From Adiantum capillus-veneris (Eukaryota; Streptophyta; Polypodiopsida; Polypodiales; Pteridaceae): a DNA stretch of 64,000 nt. Positions 44,813-54,884 of the stretch are shown here, in pieces (position 1 is the first letter of the stretch; each line of letters begins with the position of its first letter). Made by a program: the position numbers and the translations under genes. The notes below the pieces were generated by a model. That model made no database searches, had not been told where the DNA came from, and saw nothing but the letters and a program-made list of their open reading frames with translations. Location: the NCBI GenBank assembly GCA_014529385.2, contig CM043950.1, positions 153,378,445 through 153,442,444 of the forward strand, in the 5' to 3' direction.

Positions 44813-46126
44813 GGCATAGATTATGAAGAGACTTTTTCTCCCACTTGTTGCATAACTAATGTACGTTTTCTATGTGCATTGGCAGCTCATTTTGGTTGGG
44901 ATGTACATCAATTAGACATTGTTACTACTTTCTTGAATGGTGACATATTTGAGGAAGTTTATGTAACACAGCCTCGCGGTTTTGTCATAAAAGGACAAGA
45001 GGACAAAGTGTGCAAATGTAACAAGGCTTTGTATGGGTTGAAGCAATCTCCTCGTGCTTGGTATGAGAAAGCTGACACTCATTTGGTTAAACGAGGCTTT
45101 CGTAACAGTCCAACAGAAAGCACATTGTATGTAAATCGTGAGGGTGATGTACTTCTCATTGTGGTTCTTTATGTTGATGATTTGCTGATCACTGGACCAA
45201 ATGAGAGAAATATTGTTGAATTTAAGGCTGATTTGAATGCTACTTTCAAGATGAAAGATTTGGGGTTGTTGCATCATTACTTGGGTATACAGTTTAAGCA
45301 GTGTGATGGTGGTATTTCCTTGTGTCAGAAAAGTTACATAGAGACATTGTTATGTAAGTTTGGACTTGAGGATTGCAAGCCTATTGCCACTCCCATGGAA
45401 ACAGGTTTGAAGTTGAGTCTACATGATGCTAGAGATCCTACTGATGTCACTCTTTACCAAACTGTTGTTGGCTGCCTCATTTATGTATGTAACACGAGGC
45501 CGGATATTTAGTTTGCAGTCTCACAGGTCAGCAGATTTATGCATAGCCCAGGGTCTAAGCATTGGCAGGCTGTCAAGAGGATTTTCCGCTACCTTAGTGG
45601 CACTTTACATCTTGGCTTGTTTTATCCCAAGGGGGGATCATTGCCGCCAGACTTACATGCTTTTTCGAACTCAGATTGGGCTGGTTGTTTTGACATGCGA
45701 GTGTCCACAAGTGGTTTTTGTTTCATGCTTGGCAGTTCATGTATATCATGGTTGAGCAAGAAGCAACCTACTATGGCCACTTCGAGTTGTGAGGCTGAGT
45801 ACACGGCAGTCTTCATAGCTACGGTTGAGTGTGTATGGCCCAGACGCCTTATGGCTGATTTGGGTGTTGGACAGGACACTGCCAACACTATCTACGTTGA
45901 CAGTCAGAGCGCATTGGCAGTTGCGAGGAACCCAGTTTTTCATGCTCGCACAAAGCACATTGAGGTGCATTACCACTATGTTAGGGAGAGGCTCTCAGCA
46001 GGAGAGATCAGCTTGGCTTATGTGCCAACACAGGAAAACCTTGCAGATCTTTTCACAAAGGCATTGTCTCGTGAGAAGCTTGAAGCTTTCCGCAAAGCTT
46101 TGGGCTTACTCCCCTTTGTGGGCTGA
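44783..46126 (+). pseudogene. Copia reverse transcriptase and RNase H
   Basis: RT begins in its conserved part (KGYAQQKGIDYEETFSP) and continues VHQLDIVTTFLNGDIFEEVY, CKCNKALYGLKQSPRAWYEK and the catalytic VVLYVDDLLITG (45,160-45,195). A TAG at 45,509 (NTRPDI-stop-FAVSQ) interrupts it. Then VSRFMHSPGSKHWQAVKRI, the RNase H segments LHAFSNSDWAGC, SSCEAEYTA and TIYVDSQSALAVA, and ENLADLFTKAL follow, ending LLPFVG at 46,126. Apart from the one stop and the N-terminal deletion the domain order is complete. Confidence 0.93.
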
Positions 46127-46188
46127 TCCTGTCCTCAGGGCATGGCACTTCCCTTTACTCATGTGCCAGCTCTCGTTCACCGCATCAC

Positions 46189-46201
46189 TCCAGGGGGGAT
46201 T
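46189..46201 (+). other. Copia polypurine tract
   Basis: CCAGGGGGGATT directly before the 3' LTR. Confidence 0.85.
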
Positions 46202-46429
46202 TGTTACCATATACATGTGGTAGTGATGTGTGTGAACACACTAGGACCGTCGGGGCATTTTTTCCCTCTTTAGGAGGTTTTTTTCCCCCGTGCATTGTAT
46301 ATACGCCCATCACTCTAGGGCTATCTATCTTTCCATTGCACACTTAGTAACACACTCTCTATTGTGTGCCTTGAGCTTCCTTAGTCTTCTCCAAGCTGTG
46401 TGTGTTTCTCTGCAACCCTAATTCCAACA
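46202..46429 (+). repeat. Copia 3' LTR
   Basis: It pairs with 42,435-42,661 with a handful of substitutions and one extra C; the CTCCT target duplication follows. Confidence 0.95.
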
Positions 46430-46434
46430 CTCCT

Positions 46435-46995
46435 TTATGCTATGCTTGGAGAAAGGTAAGAAAACATGATGCTTTTATTATCTTTGACCCTAGTTCTACT
46501 CACACTTTCATATCCACAGAGTTGGCCACCAAGCTAGGCATGCAAGCCTATGAGATAGGAGATGTCCTACCTGCCGATGGTGCTTTCAAGGGGCAAGAAG
46601 CCTCATTCACTCCCTTACTTGGGAAACTGATGCTCCATGTCCAAAGCTATGTGGACAAGGAGGATTTCTTCATCTCTCCTCTCAAGCATGAGGATGTAAT
46701 CCCAGGGGCACCATGGTTTGATCGCATGGATGCCAATGTTAAATTCCCTAAAAGGCAAATCTACTTTAGGTTCATGGAAAAAGATATGTACATAGATGCT
46801 AAGGAGTTGGGTAGTACCATACCCCTTGTACATAAACAAGCTTTCAATAAGTCAATAAAGAGCCCTATTTCCGTGTACATAGATGCTAAGGAGTTGGGTA
46901 GTAACATACCCCTTGTACATAAACAAGCTTTCAATAAGTCAATAAAGAGCCCTATTTCCGTGTACATGATTTTTGTTAAAGATTCTCAAAATTAA
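46435..46995 (+). pseudogene. Gypsy-3 protease with internal 87-bp duplication
   Basis: The protease frame shows HDAFIIFDPSSTHTFISTELA, where the usual DSGST/DPGST site is DPSST, then HEDVIPGAPWFDRMDANVKFP near 46,690-46,755. An exact in-frame tandem duplication follows: 29 codons (YIDAKELGS.IPLVHKQ...) at 46,791-46,877 are repeated at 46,878-46,964 with one base difference. The 5' end is split off by the copia insertion. Frame changes occur near 46,450 and at the end. Confidence 0.88.
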
Positions 46996-48868
46996 CCTAA
47001 TGCTTTAGAAAAAGAAAATATAAATAATCGAAATGAATTAGAGTTATCCAATTTCCTCAAGGGGTTCCAAGATATTTTTATTGACAACATCCCTTGTGAA
47101 CTATCTCCCAACAAGGCAATGACGACCATGCAATTGAAATTCTTCCAGAAATTTCACCACCTAATAAACCTCCTTATCGAGTTTCTAAAGCTCAACAAGA
47201 GGATATTATGTACCAAGTGCATGAGTTAGTTGAGAAAGGCATCGTTAGGCCTAGCTCATCTCCATTTTGTTCAACAATGTTATTAGTGCAAAAGAAAGAC
47301 GGCACCTATGGTATGTGTGTCGACTATAGAGCACTAAATAGGATCACTATCAAGAATAGGTTTCCCATGGGTAGAAGACCTATTTGATAAGCTACAAGGG
47401 TCCACCTACTTCAGTAGGATTGACCTAAAAAGTGGCTACCATCAAATAAGAATAGTTGATCAAGACATTGTAAAGACCGCATTTTGCACTATGTTTGGTC
47501 TTTACGAGTACATTGTCATGCCTTATGGCTTGACCAATGCACCAGCCACATTTAACCATTTGATTGGAGAAGCTATTCATGCCTCACCAAACCTTTACTG
47601 GAGTGTTCTTTGATGATATAATCATCTACTCTAATTCATTAGATGAACACAAACAACAACTCCAGGTAATATTTCAAGTTTTACGAGAGAATAAACTTTA
47701 TATTAATCGGAAGAAAAGTGATTTTTTCTTACAAGAGATTCAGTATTTAAGTCACATTATCTCTCAAGATGGAATCCAAATGGATCCATCAAAGCTAGAG
47801 GTAATAAAAGGATGGCATAATCCAAGGAATCTGCATGAACTAAGAAGCTTTATAAGTATGTGTGCATACTATAGACACTTCATAGAAAATTTCTCACAAA
47901 TCGCGGGACCATTACATGACCTAACAAAGAAAAACATTAGGTATATATGGTACACCAAAAAGAACAATGCTTTCAAAAATCTTAAAGAGAAGCTTATCTC
48001 TCAACCTATGCTTACACTGTCGGATCTCTCAAAGCCATTTGATGTCCAATGCAAGGCTTGTGGGGTGGTGACTATTTTTCTCTAAGAAGGGCACGTCATA
48101 GCCTATAAAAGTCGAAGGCTCGACCCTATTGAGCAAGCTCTAGGCCTATATGAGAAGGAACTCTTAGCAGTTCTACATGCTCTACACTCAAGGAAGCACT
48201 ATTTATTGGGGACTCCTTTCATTTTACGAACAGATCACCAAAGCCTTAAGTACTTCAAGACACAGACCAAGCTCTCCGGCAAGCAAATGAGGTGGGTAAA
48301 TTCATTTCGCAATTTCATTTTCATATTTCTCAGATTGCATAATCAAGCAGCCGATGCACTCTCAAGACGACCAAGTGTGAATGCAGTATCCTTAGCAACT
48401 CACAATGATCTATCTTCTATGATGGATGAGTATGCTATTGATCCTGATTTTAGAGATGTGATTTCATCCCTTGCACTATGGAAGAAGGAAGAACCATTTA
48501 CTCTACAAGATGGTTATCTTCTCTATGGAAATAGATTATGCATTACTAACTCACTACGAGAGAAAGTAATGTATGAATCTCATGCTCCTCCTTATGCGGG
48601 GCATAGAGGGATTCAGTCTACCCTAAAAGGGATAGAAACATATTTCTATTGGCCTTCCATGAATTCAAACATACAAGAGTATGTTTCAAAATGTGTGGTA
48701 TGCCAAAAGACGAAGTTTGATAGAGGGAAGCAACCTGGATTGCTTCAACCTTTGCCAATCCCTAATTCACCATGGGAGAGCATATCCATGGATTTTATCT
48801 TTGGATTGCCCAAGTCTATCTGTGGGAATACAGGAATATGGACGATAGTAGACAGGTTTAGCAAACAA
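46996..48868 (+). pseudogene. Gypsy-3 reverse transcriptase, RNase H and integrase 5' part
   Basis: RT motifs: PPNKPPYRVSKAQQEDI, LVQKKDGTYGMCVDYRALNR, FDKLQGSTYFSRIDLKSGYH, MPYGLTNAPATFN, and the catalytic GVFFDDIIIYSNS (47,592-47,630), then HIISQDGIQMDP. RNase H: GLYEKELLAVLHAL, RTDHQSLKYF and NQAADALSRRP. The integrase zinc domain HAPPYAGH...CVVCQK and core start ESISMDFIFGLPKS, WTIVDRFSKQ are present. The frame stops at 48,868 because CATTAGG-2 is inserted. Several frameshifts occur (47,370; 47,560; 48,060). Confidence 0.92.
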
Positions 48869-48888
48869 CATTAGGAAAAATATGAACC
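48869..48888. repeat. CATTAGG-2 left terminal inverted repeat
   Basis: CATTAGGAAAAATATGAACC; its partner is at 58,433-58,452. The next 30 bases share GGGATTAAGG.TAAT with the right end at a different spacing. Confidence 0.92.
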
Positions 48889-48992
48889 CTCTAGGGGCCC
48901 TTTGGGATTAAGGTTAATTAGAGGCCAGCCAATGAGAAGAGGATGTAGTCTTACACTTCTTAAATGGGCTCTTACCTAGTGAGAAGGTGGAG

Positions 48993-48994
<2 letters not shown>

Positions 48995-49037
<43 letters not shown>
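48995..49037 (+). repeat. Long G homopolymer
   Basis: An uninterrupted G run of about 43 bases near the left end of CATTAGG-2. The length may be an assembly approximation. Confidence 0.9.
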
Positions 49038-49039
<2 letters not shown>

Positions 49040-49622
49040 TATGGAACCTCCAACTTCCCTCCTTTTTGATCCGGTTTTGAAAAAATCCAAAAATTTGAAA
49101 TTTTTCAAAATTTTCAAAACTCAAATTTCATCTTCTTAAAATCCCCTTAAAACTATTTTATGGTCAATAAAGCATTTTTTGACCTCAAAAAGTCAAAACG
49201 TGCACCCAAAAACCCTAAAATTCAATTTTTAAAAAAAACTTTTAAAAAATCTTTTTTTGCTATCCAGAGCTCTCCCAAAAGTAGTTCTTAGGCAAAAAGT
49301 GATTTTCTCTCTCTAGAACCCCTTTTCCAACCCCTCCTTGGTTTCAACCATCACACTCATCCTCTACTCCAACACTCTCTCTCTCTCTCTCTACACTATC
49401 TCCGTTGCTGCAGCAAGGAAGCTTCTCTCTCCTCCCCTACCACCTTCCATTGCCACACCAAGCAAAGGTTATCCACCCTCCCATTGCCACACCAAGCAAG
49501 GGTTATCCACCTTCTCCTCCCATTGCCACAAGGGTTAACCACCTTCTCATATCACTTTATCCCACCTACATTGTAGCAACAAGCAAGGTCCTTCTCCTCC
49601 TCCTAGTTTTCTTTGCTCAACC

Positions 49623-50930
49623 ATGGCCAACTCTACTTCGCAAAGGCGGCCAAAGGAGGAGGTCACAGCACTTGCATGCCACAACACTAGAGGTGTAGAT
49701 GATGAGTGGGTGCCACAAGAGTTCACCAAAGGTGCTTGGGTATACATGCAACCATCTGCTATTGGCCCTCATCGTGTGCGGAATCGTGCAAACTTGGATC
49801 TTCATTGGAAAGGAAAGCTCCTTGGCTTCAAGAACCGCAAAGACAAGGGGACCGTAGCCATTGTGCAACATGTTTTCTCAATGTCAACCGTGCATTTGCA
49901 ACAACCACCTCGATTTCCAACACATTGTAAGTACATGTTTTGAGAATACAAAGCTAGGTGTGAAATCACAGTGTAATGTTATTATGGATTCATACTTAAG
50001 ATTTGTCATGCATTTATAGTCATATTTCCATCCACGTTAGTGGAGGAGCAGCCACTACATAGTCTCTCCGGCACATTCAATGCTATACATGCAGATATTG
50101 GAGCAATAATGTTCCCACATCTTTGCCCAACCAAACTGGTTCAAAGAAGGATTTTCTTCGATTCTCACTCCTATATTGTCCCTACTTCTACACAAGCGTT
50201 TGGAACGCTTGAACCCATCAAAGTAACTTCCTTATTAAGTATGGAGTGGCCGGTTCCAGATTTGTGGTCGGTAGCATCTTTCAAGAAAAAGATGATAATG
50301 GATGTCCAAAACTCTTTGAAATACTCTAAAGCTTCTAGGTCTGTGGGCTTGATTTGGTGTTTGCCTATTCATTGTTTTGTGCACATTTTTAAAGAGTTTG
50401 GATTTGTGGAGACTACCACAATGCTTGTATGTAAAGATGCGCATTACGAGGAATTAGGAAGGCTTTTAGAAGAGGACTGGGGTTTTGTGGAGGGCATGCA
50501 CAATGGGGACCGGTACCGTTGTAAGGTTGGAGCTTCAGGTATTGGAATGAGCTATTTGAAATCCCGCACCTCCTTGTACATACGATTTCACTATGATCGT
50601 TGGATGTGCAAGCTTGGAGTGTGGACTCCCTTACAGAGTGTAGACGGTGCTATTGCAAGCTTTGACATTGCAGTGAAGATGCCCAACGATGCTTTGGAGG
50701 CAGTCCAAGTGAACAAGCATTGGACTCTCAGTAATGTTTGAGAACATTTGGTTATTATGGGTTTTGAGGCCCTTCAACAAGCACAATTTCGTTTACAAGG
50801 TCACAAGGTGAGAATCCTTCCACCACATTTTCAATACATCATGGTTTGTCGATCATTGGATGCTTATTGTAATGAATGTCCGCAGATTGGGAAGAGAATG
50901 GAAGACAAATTGAAGGCCGAGGAGGACTAG
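49623..50930 (+). CDS. CATTAGG-2 gene A, unknown protein
   Basis: Exon 1 (49,623-49,926) starts MANSTSQRRPKEEV. A clean intron follows, from GTAAGT at 49,927 to TTAG at 50,040, phase 1. Exon 2 starts LEEQPLHSLSG and runs to 50,741, where a TGA interrupts. The same frame then continues MGFEALQQAQFRL...CRSLDAYCNECPQIGKRM to a stop at 50,930, so the ancestral protein was about 395 residues. I recognise no domain. Visible features are aromatic/Cys-rich stretches (GLIWCLPIHCFVHIF, DRWMCKLGVW) and no DDE pattern, signal peptide or membrane helix that I trust. A clean intron and long frame argue that it is a real gene of the element. CT-rich sequence and TCTACACTATC precede it. Confidence 0.7.
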
Positions 50931-51207
50931 GGGATGGATGGAACTATGCTATCGATCTTATAACTTTGTAACTCTTGCAATTTTCAAACTGATCCCCGCT
51001 GTAATCAACATGATTTGCTTCGGCAAATCATGCCTTTGAATATAATTTTTTGCATTGGGATGAGAAATCATTTTTTCGTGAAAGTGCCTTTTTTTTAATG
51101 TCTTAAAAAAAGGGTCCATTATGAAAGGGGGCCACCTAACTCATTCACTATTTTCACTTTTGCAACTCTTGAGGTCCTCCACTCTCTATCTATACCCCAG
51201 GCTAGAC

Positions 51208-52782
51208 ATGGATGCTTCCACAGCCTCTGCATCTGCAACCACATCCACCCCTTTGTCACGATTCATCCTCTTCCTCGAGGACACCAAATACAAAGGGAAG
51301 TTGGACCTCCACACCTTTTTTACTCGTCTCCCTGACCTTGATGCCACAGTTTCCCTTCACATGGATGCATTTGCCGAGATTTTTGCGTTCATGGAGGAGC
51401 ACATCATAAAATATTATGTATCGATCCCCCCACATGTAGGGATCTGGGTGCCTTGCGATCTTTTGCGCTATATACACAAAGGTGATCGCCCATTCTCCAA
51501 ACGGTTGCAACAATTCCAAGAAATTGCAACAGATGCAGGCCATTACTTGGACGAGCAATCCCCAGGGGTGTCAGCGCTCAAGAAACGCAAGTTGGGGGTG
51601 GAGTACCTTTCTCGGCTCGCAACATTTATCTTCTTGGTGAGCGATGAACCTAATTTGGAGGAGCTTCGCTTACCACACCTTCAGGTTGGGTCCTTTATCA
51701 AGGACACCAAGGAGCAGCAGGTTATCCCCATGAACCCTACAGCGGAAGGAAAGGCACACCGGCTTGAGTACCCTAGGGGTCTTGAGGAAGTGGTTGAGAA
51801 ATCCATAGTTGTGGCTGGCCCTAGTGATACTCCAGTGCCACTACCACTGATGGATGTGGCTATCCCAGAGGTAGAAATCAGCCGCTTCTCCTCAGTGTTA
51901 GTGGATGGGGAGGAGTATGTGTTCCTGCATGATTTGGAGAAAGCATTTGGCCTGCGCATGGATGAATTCTTGAGCGTGCTATGCAACAACACCAAATGTC
52001 CCTTAGACAATACGCCAGATGCCCTAGAAAGCAAGCTCTTGCCAGATGGGGACTCTGTTGCTAACACTATTGCAGTTGTATGTGCGGAGGTCCTGGCAGC
52101 AGATCAGTTGCACGTGGCTGATGAAGAATTCCAAGCCACGCAAGCCAAGGTTGAGGCTGCTAGGATGCCTATGCCATTATGCAACCTCCCATCTGATGAT
52201 CCAAAGGTCGTATCTGTGGTGCATGGGAGCATTGACTTGGATGCAAAGGGCAACAAGGAGGAGGACGACAAGGAGCAGGAGGTAAACTGTATCCTAAATT
52301 TCATGTTACTATTTTATCCTTCATTGTCTTTTTTCTCAACCTTCATTGGTTTATGACAAGATGTCGTGGAGGTTGATGATTTTGCTGCAAGGACGGGTGG
52401 CAAGCGGACGGGCTTTGGACCTCAAGCTTCCCTTGCGCATTACCTAGGACAACTCCCCCCTGGCGATGTGGCCATTATCCATAATAAATTTACTCCCCAA
52501 GCCCATTTTATGACTTGGTCGTTAAAAGCTTTGAGCAAGTTTTTGTGTTTGAGCACCATTGCTCAAACTGCGCATCAAGTGTTCCTAGTGCGTAGATCCC
52601 TTGCATGCACAGCGTTTGGCACTGGCTTTCGTGGTAAAGTGCTTGCCAAGATAGGGATACATGCTTCCATTGGCTCAACTGACCCAAAGGCCATAGCGCA
52701 GTCCCTCTTAAATGGGGAGTTGCCTTACGCGCAAAATAGGCGCCACGAAATGGTCAAAAAAATTATGAACTCAGATACATGA
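51208..52782 (+). CDS. CATTAGG-2 gene B, unknown protein
   Basis: An open frame from ATG 51,208 (MDASTASASATTS; an upstream in-frame ATG at 51,121 lies in probable leader) runs into an apparent intron: GTAAAC at 52,280 and ACAAG ending near 52,361. A second long frame follows to 52,782 (DFAARTGGKRTGFG, HYLGQLPPGDVAIIHNKF). The splice phase does not fit perfectly with these sites, so one junction or a base is uncertain. The predicted protein is about 500 residues. The first 190 residues are mostly helical and soluble (FILFLEDTKYKGKLDLHTFF), the middle is acidic, and the C-terminal 130 residues are basic. No known domain is recognised. It lies 280 bp after gene A on the same strand. Confidence 0.68.
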
Positions 52783-52949
52783 TGTAAAATCACTGTTTTG
52801 GAAGTAATAAAAAATATTTGAAATTGTCTCTCTATCTTGCAAATTCTTTTGAATGTGATTTGTCAATCTTGAAAATTGTTTCAATTGGTGATATGAAAAT
52901 TGTTTTGATTAGTGACTTTGTAATTTCAAGTTCTGTATGTAATTTCTGT

Positions 52950-53160
52950 CAATTTCAGTAAATTTAGGTATTTTATGTTCCCTAGGGGATAGATAAGCCT
53001 ACCAAGGGCCAAAAAAAGCCTGGCCACAAGGGTGCGCAAATGGCCCATCCATCAGTTTTGGATGGGCCATTTGCGCGCCCTTGTGGCCACGCTTTATTTT
53101 GCCCCTGGTAGGCTTATCTACTCCCTAGGATACTTACAAAGCACAAATTTATTGAAATGG
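52950..53160. repeat. Hairpin repeat H-a
   Basis: The inverted arms include CCCTAGGGGATAGATAAGCC...GGCTTATCTACTCCCTAGG and TGGCCACAAGG.TGCGCAAATGG...CCATTTGCGCGCCCTTGTGG; the turn is at CATCCATCAGTTTTGGATG near 53,056. Confidence 0.92.
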
Positions 53161-53494
53161 ATTGGTTTTGCATCATTAATTTAGATGCACCCTTTTTATG
53201 GCAATTTCAGCATATGTTCACACTCAAGGATCCTCACTAGAAAAGGTGAAATCAATTATGAAATGAAATTTCCAGCACACTATCACCTGCTTTAGCTCTA
53301 CCTAGTACACCCTTGCACCAAAAATTCCAATTACATTGGACATTTGAAAATTCCAAATTAATGTTGCATAGACACTTGGTTTCACAATATGTTATTTTTT
53401 TTAATATCCTATAGGGAATTCAAAGCTTGAAATGGCCAAAAAAGGGTGTCCACAAGGATCCATGTAAAATAATGTTGCAAAACCAATAGGTTTT

Positions 53495-53690
53495 AGTAAA
53501 TTTGTGCTTTTTAAGTACCCTTGGGGGTAGATAAGCCTACAAGGGGCAAAAAAAAGCCTGGCCACAAGGGCGCGCAAATGGCCCATCCAAAACTGATGGA
53601 TGGGCCATTTGCGTGCCCTTGTGGCCAAGCTTTTTTTTGCCCCTTATAGGTTTATCTACCCCCAAGGGTACTTAAAAAGCACAAATTTAC
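53495..53690. repeat. Hairpin repeat H-b, inverted copy of H-a
   Basis: Same arms as H-a. The loop (CATCCAAAACTGATGGATG near 53,592) is the reverse complement of the H-a loop, and the outer flanks (52,905-52,950 and 53,690-53,740) are also inverted copies of each other. H-a and H-b therefore form one larger inverted repeat of about 840 bp. Confidence 0.92.
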
Positions 53691-53849
53691 TGAAATTGAC
53701 TAAAATTACATACAGAACTTGAAATTACAAAGTCATTTCATTACAAAGATAATAGACACAGTAGACACAACTGTTGATCATATTGTCATTGGAAAGTCAA
53801 ATCATTACAAAGATAAGGGTGTGCAATACAAAAAGAGGGGTAACTTCCG

Positions 53850-54745
53850 CTAATGCTCGAAGTCTCGTCGCAATCGACGTGCAAGCTGCATATCTTTTGG
53901 CTGTATTGTCACTCGCTTTGCATGTATGGCGCATAGGTTGGTATCTTCCAACACCAAAATGATGTGGGCCTCTGCAGCTTCTTGATAGCCTCTAGCGCTA
54001 TTGCTTGCATTCTATACTGATTTCCATAGCTTTGAAGCACCTCCTTCATAGTGCGAGCAAAGGGGGCGCGTCGAATCAAAAGCTCCGTCGTCTTCTGGTA
54101 GTGGCGGATTTCTGCAAATGCCCTTGCTATTTTTCGACGCCGCTGCGGTTGTCTTGGGGGCACTTGCACATTTGTTGGCGGGCGGCGTTTAGGCTTCTTG
54201 AAAAACTTAGACTTGCGCCTGTTTACATGCTTAGGGGCTGGTTCTGCAACCTCTTCTGATTCTTCCTCTTCCCTTCGCTGCCGATCTTGTCGTGTGGGGA
54301 GAGCTCCCTGGCCTCGAGGCAATGTCTTCCCCCCAAAGGCCACCCGGTGTGTGCGCGGTATTTTATCTCGCAACCATGGTGGCTCACTCTCTGATTCAGT
54401 GTCTGTATGGACCACCCGAGTCCTGGATGGTCCTGCTTGTGATTGGTAGCGCGACGACTGCTCCCTATCGGACTCTGTTGTTTGCTGGCCCTCTTCTTCT
54501 CTCCAGCGCTGGGCACGTTGCTTCATTCTCCTTCTAGATGTTATATCTTGAGGAGGTGGAGATTCAACAGTCCTCGATGACTCTCGTGCCCTACCACCAT
54601 GCCCACTACCAGATGAGTTCCTGGAACGGCCAGGCGTTCGTGGCCGTTTTCTTGTGCCTTTAAGCCATGACGGCTTCTCACATCCTTGGAGGGTGTTTTT
54701 GTTGGCAGGTGGATGATCTTTCGCGGTTTGTTTGGTGCGCGCCAT
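53850..54745 (-). pseudogene. Histone H3-like protein with long N-terminal tail, carried by CATTAGG-2
   Basis: ATG at 54,745 starts MARTKQTAKDHPPANKN. The first seven residues after Met equal the H3 tail through Ala7, but Arg8-Lys9-Ser10 are replaced by Lys-Asp-His. About 200 residues rich in Arg, Ser, Glu and Pro follow. The H3 fold then starts near residue 205: AEIRHYQKTTELLIRRAPFA (alpha-N/alpha-1), [14 protein letters not shown] (loop 1) and IALEA. One base is missing near 53,984-53,990. In the next frame the fold continues [40 protein letters not shown] and ends DFEH at 53,850. Length would be about 298 residues, against 136 for H3. Loop 1 has the canonical length, unlike most plant CENH3. 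If made, it would be nuclear and could replace H3 in nucleosomes. Whether the frameshift is real or an assembly error is undecided. Confidence 0.9.
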
Positions 54746-54802
54746 TTCGTTGGTAAGAGCTCACCTGTTCTTAAGAAATGAGTGGTTTATGAGAGCATGC
54801 AA

Positions 54803-54810
54803 TATTTATA
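54803..54810 (-). promoter_or_regulatory. TATA box of the H3-like gene
   Basis: TATAAATA on the minus strand, 58 bp upstream of the ATG, in the context GGGCCCTTATAAATATTGC. Confidence 0.65.
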
Positions 54811-54884
54811 AGGGCCCGTTTAAAAAGGGCCATGTTCACACTAATTTTTTTAAAAAAAGTATTATTTTTTAAATAAACATGTAG

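Larger units (their letters stand above)
42435..46429 (+). mobile_element. Ty1/copia element, internally deleted, nested in gypsy-3
   Basis: LTRs 42,435-42,661 and 46,202-46,429 (about 228 bp, TGTTACC...CCAACA) are flanked by a perfect CTCCT duplication (42,430-42,434 and 46,430-46,434). A Met-tRNA primer site follows the 5' LTR and a purine tract precedes the 3' LTR. It encodes gag, protease, the integrase N-terminal part, RT and RNase H in copia order. The integrase catalytic core and the start of RT are deleted at about 44,780. Few LTR differences suggest a recent insertion. Confidence 0.96.

Noticed and set aside
53850-54745. Centromeric H3 (CENH3) of the host
   Set aside because: It lies inside the transposon termini. 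Loop 1 has canonical H3 length and the fold is closer to ordinary H3; a long tail alone does not make it CENH3.
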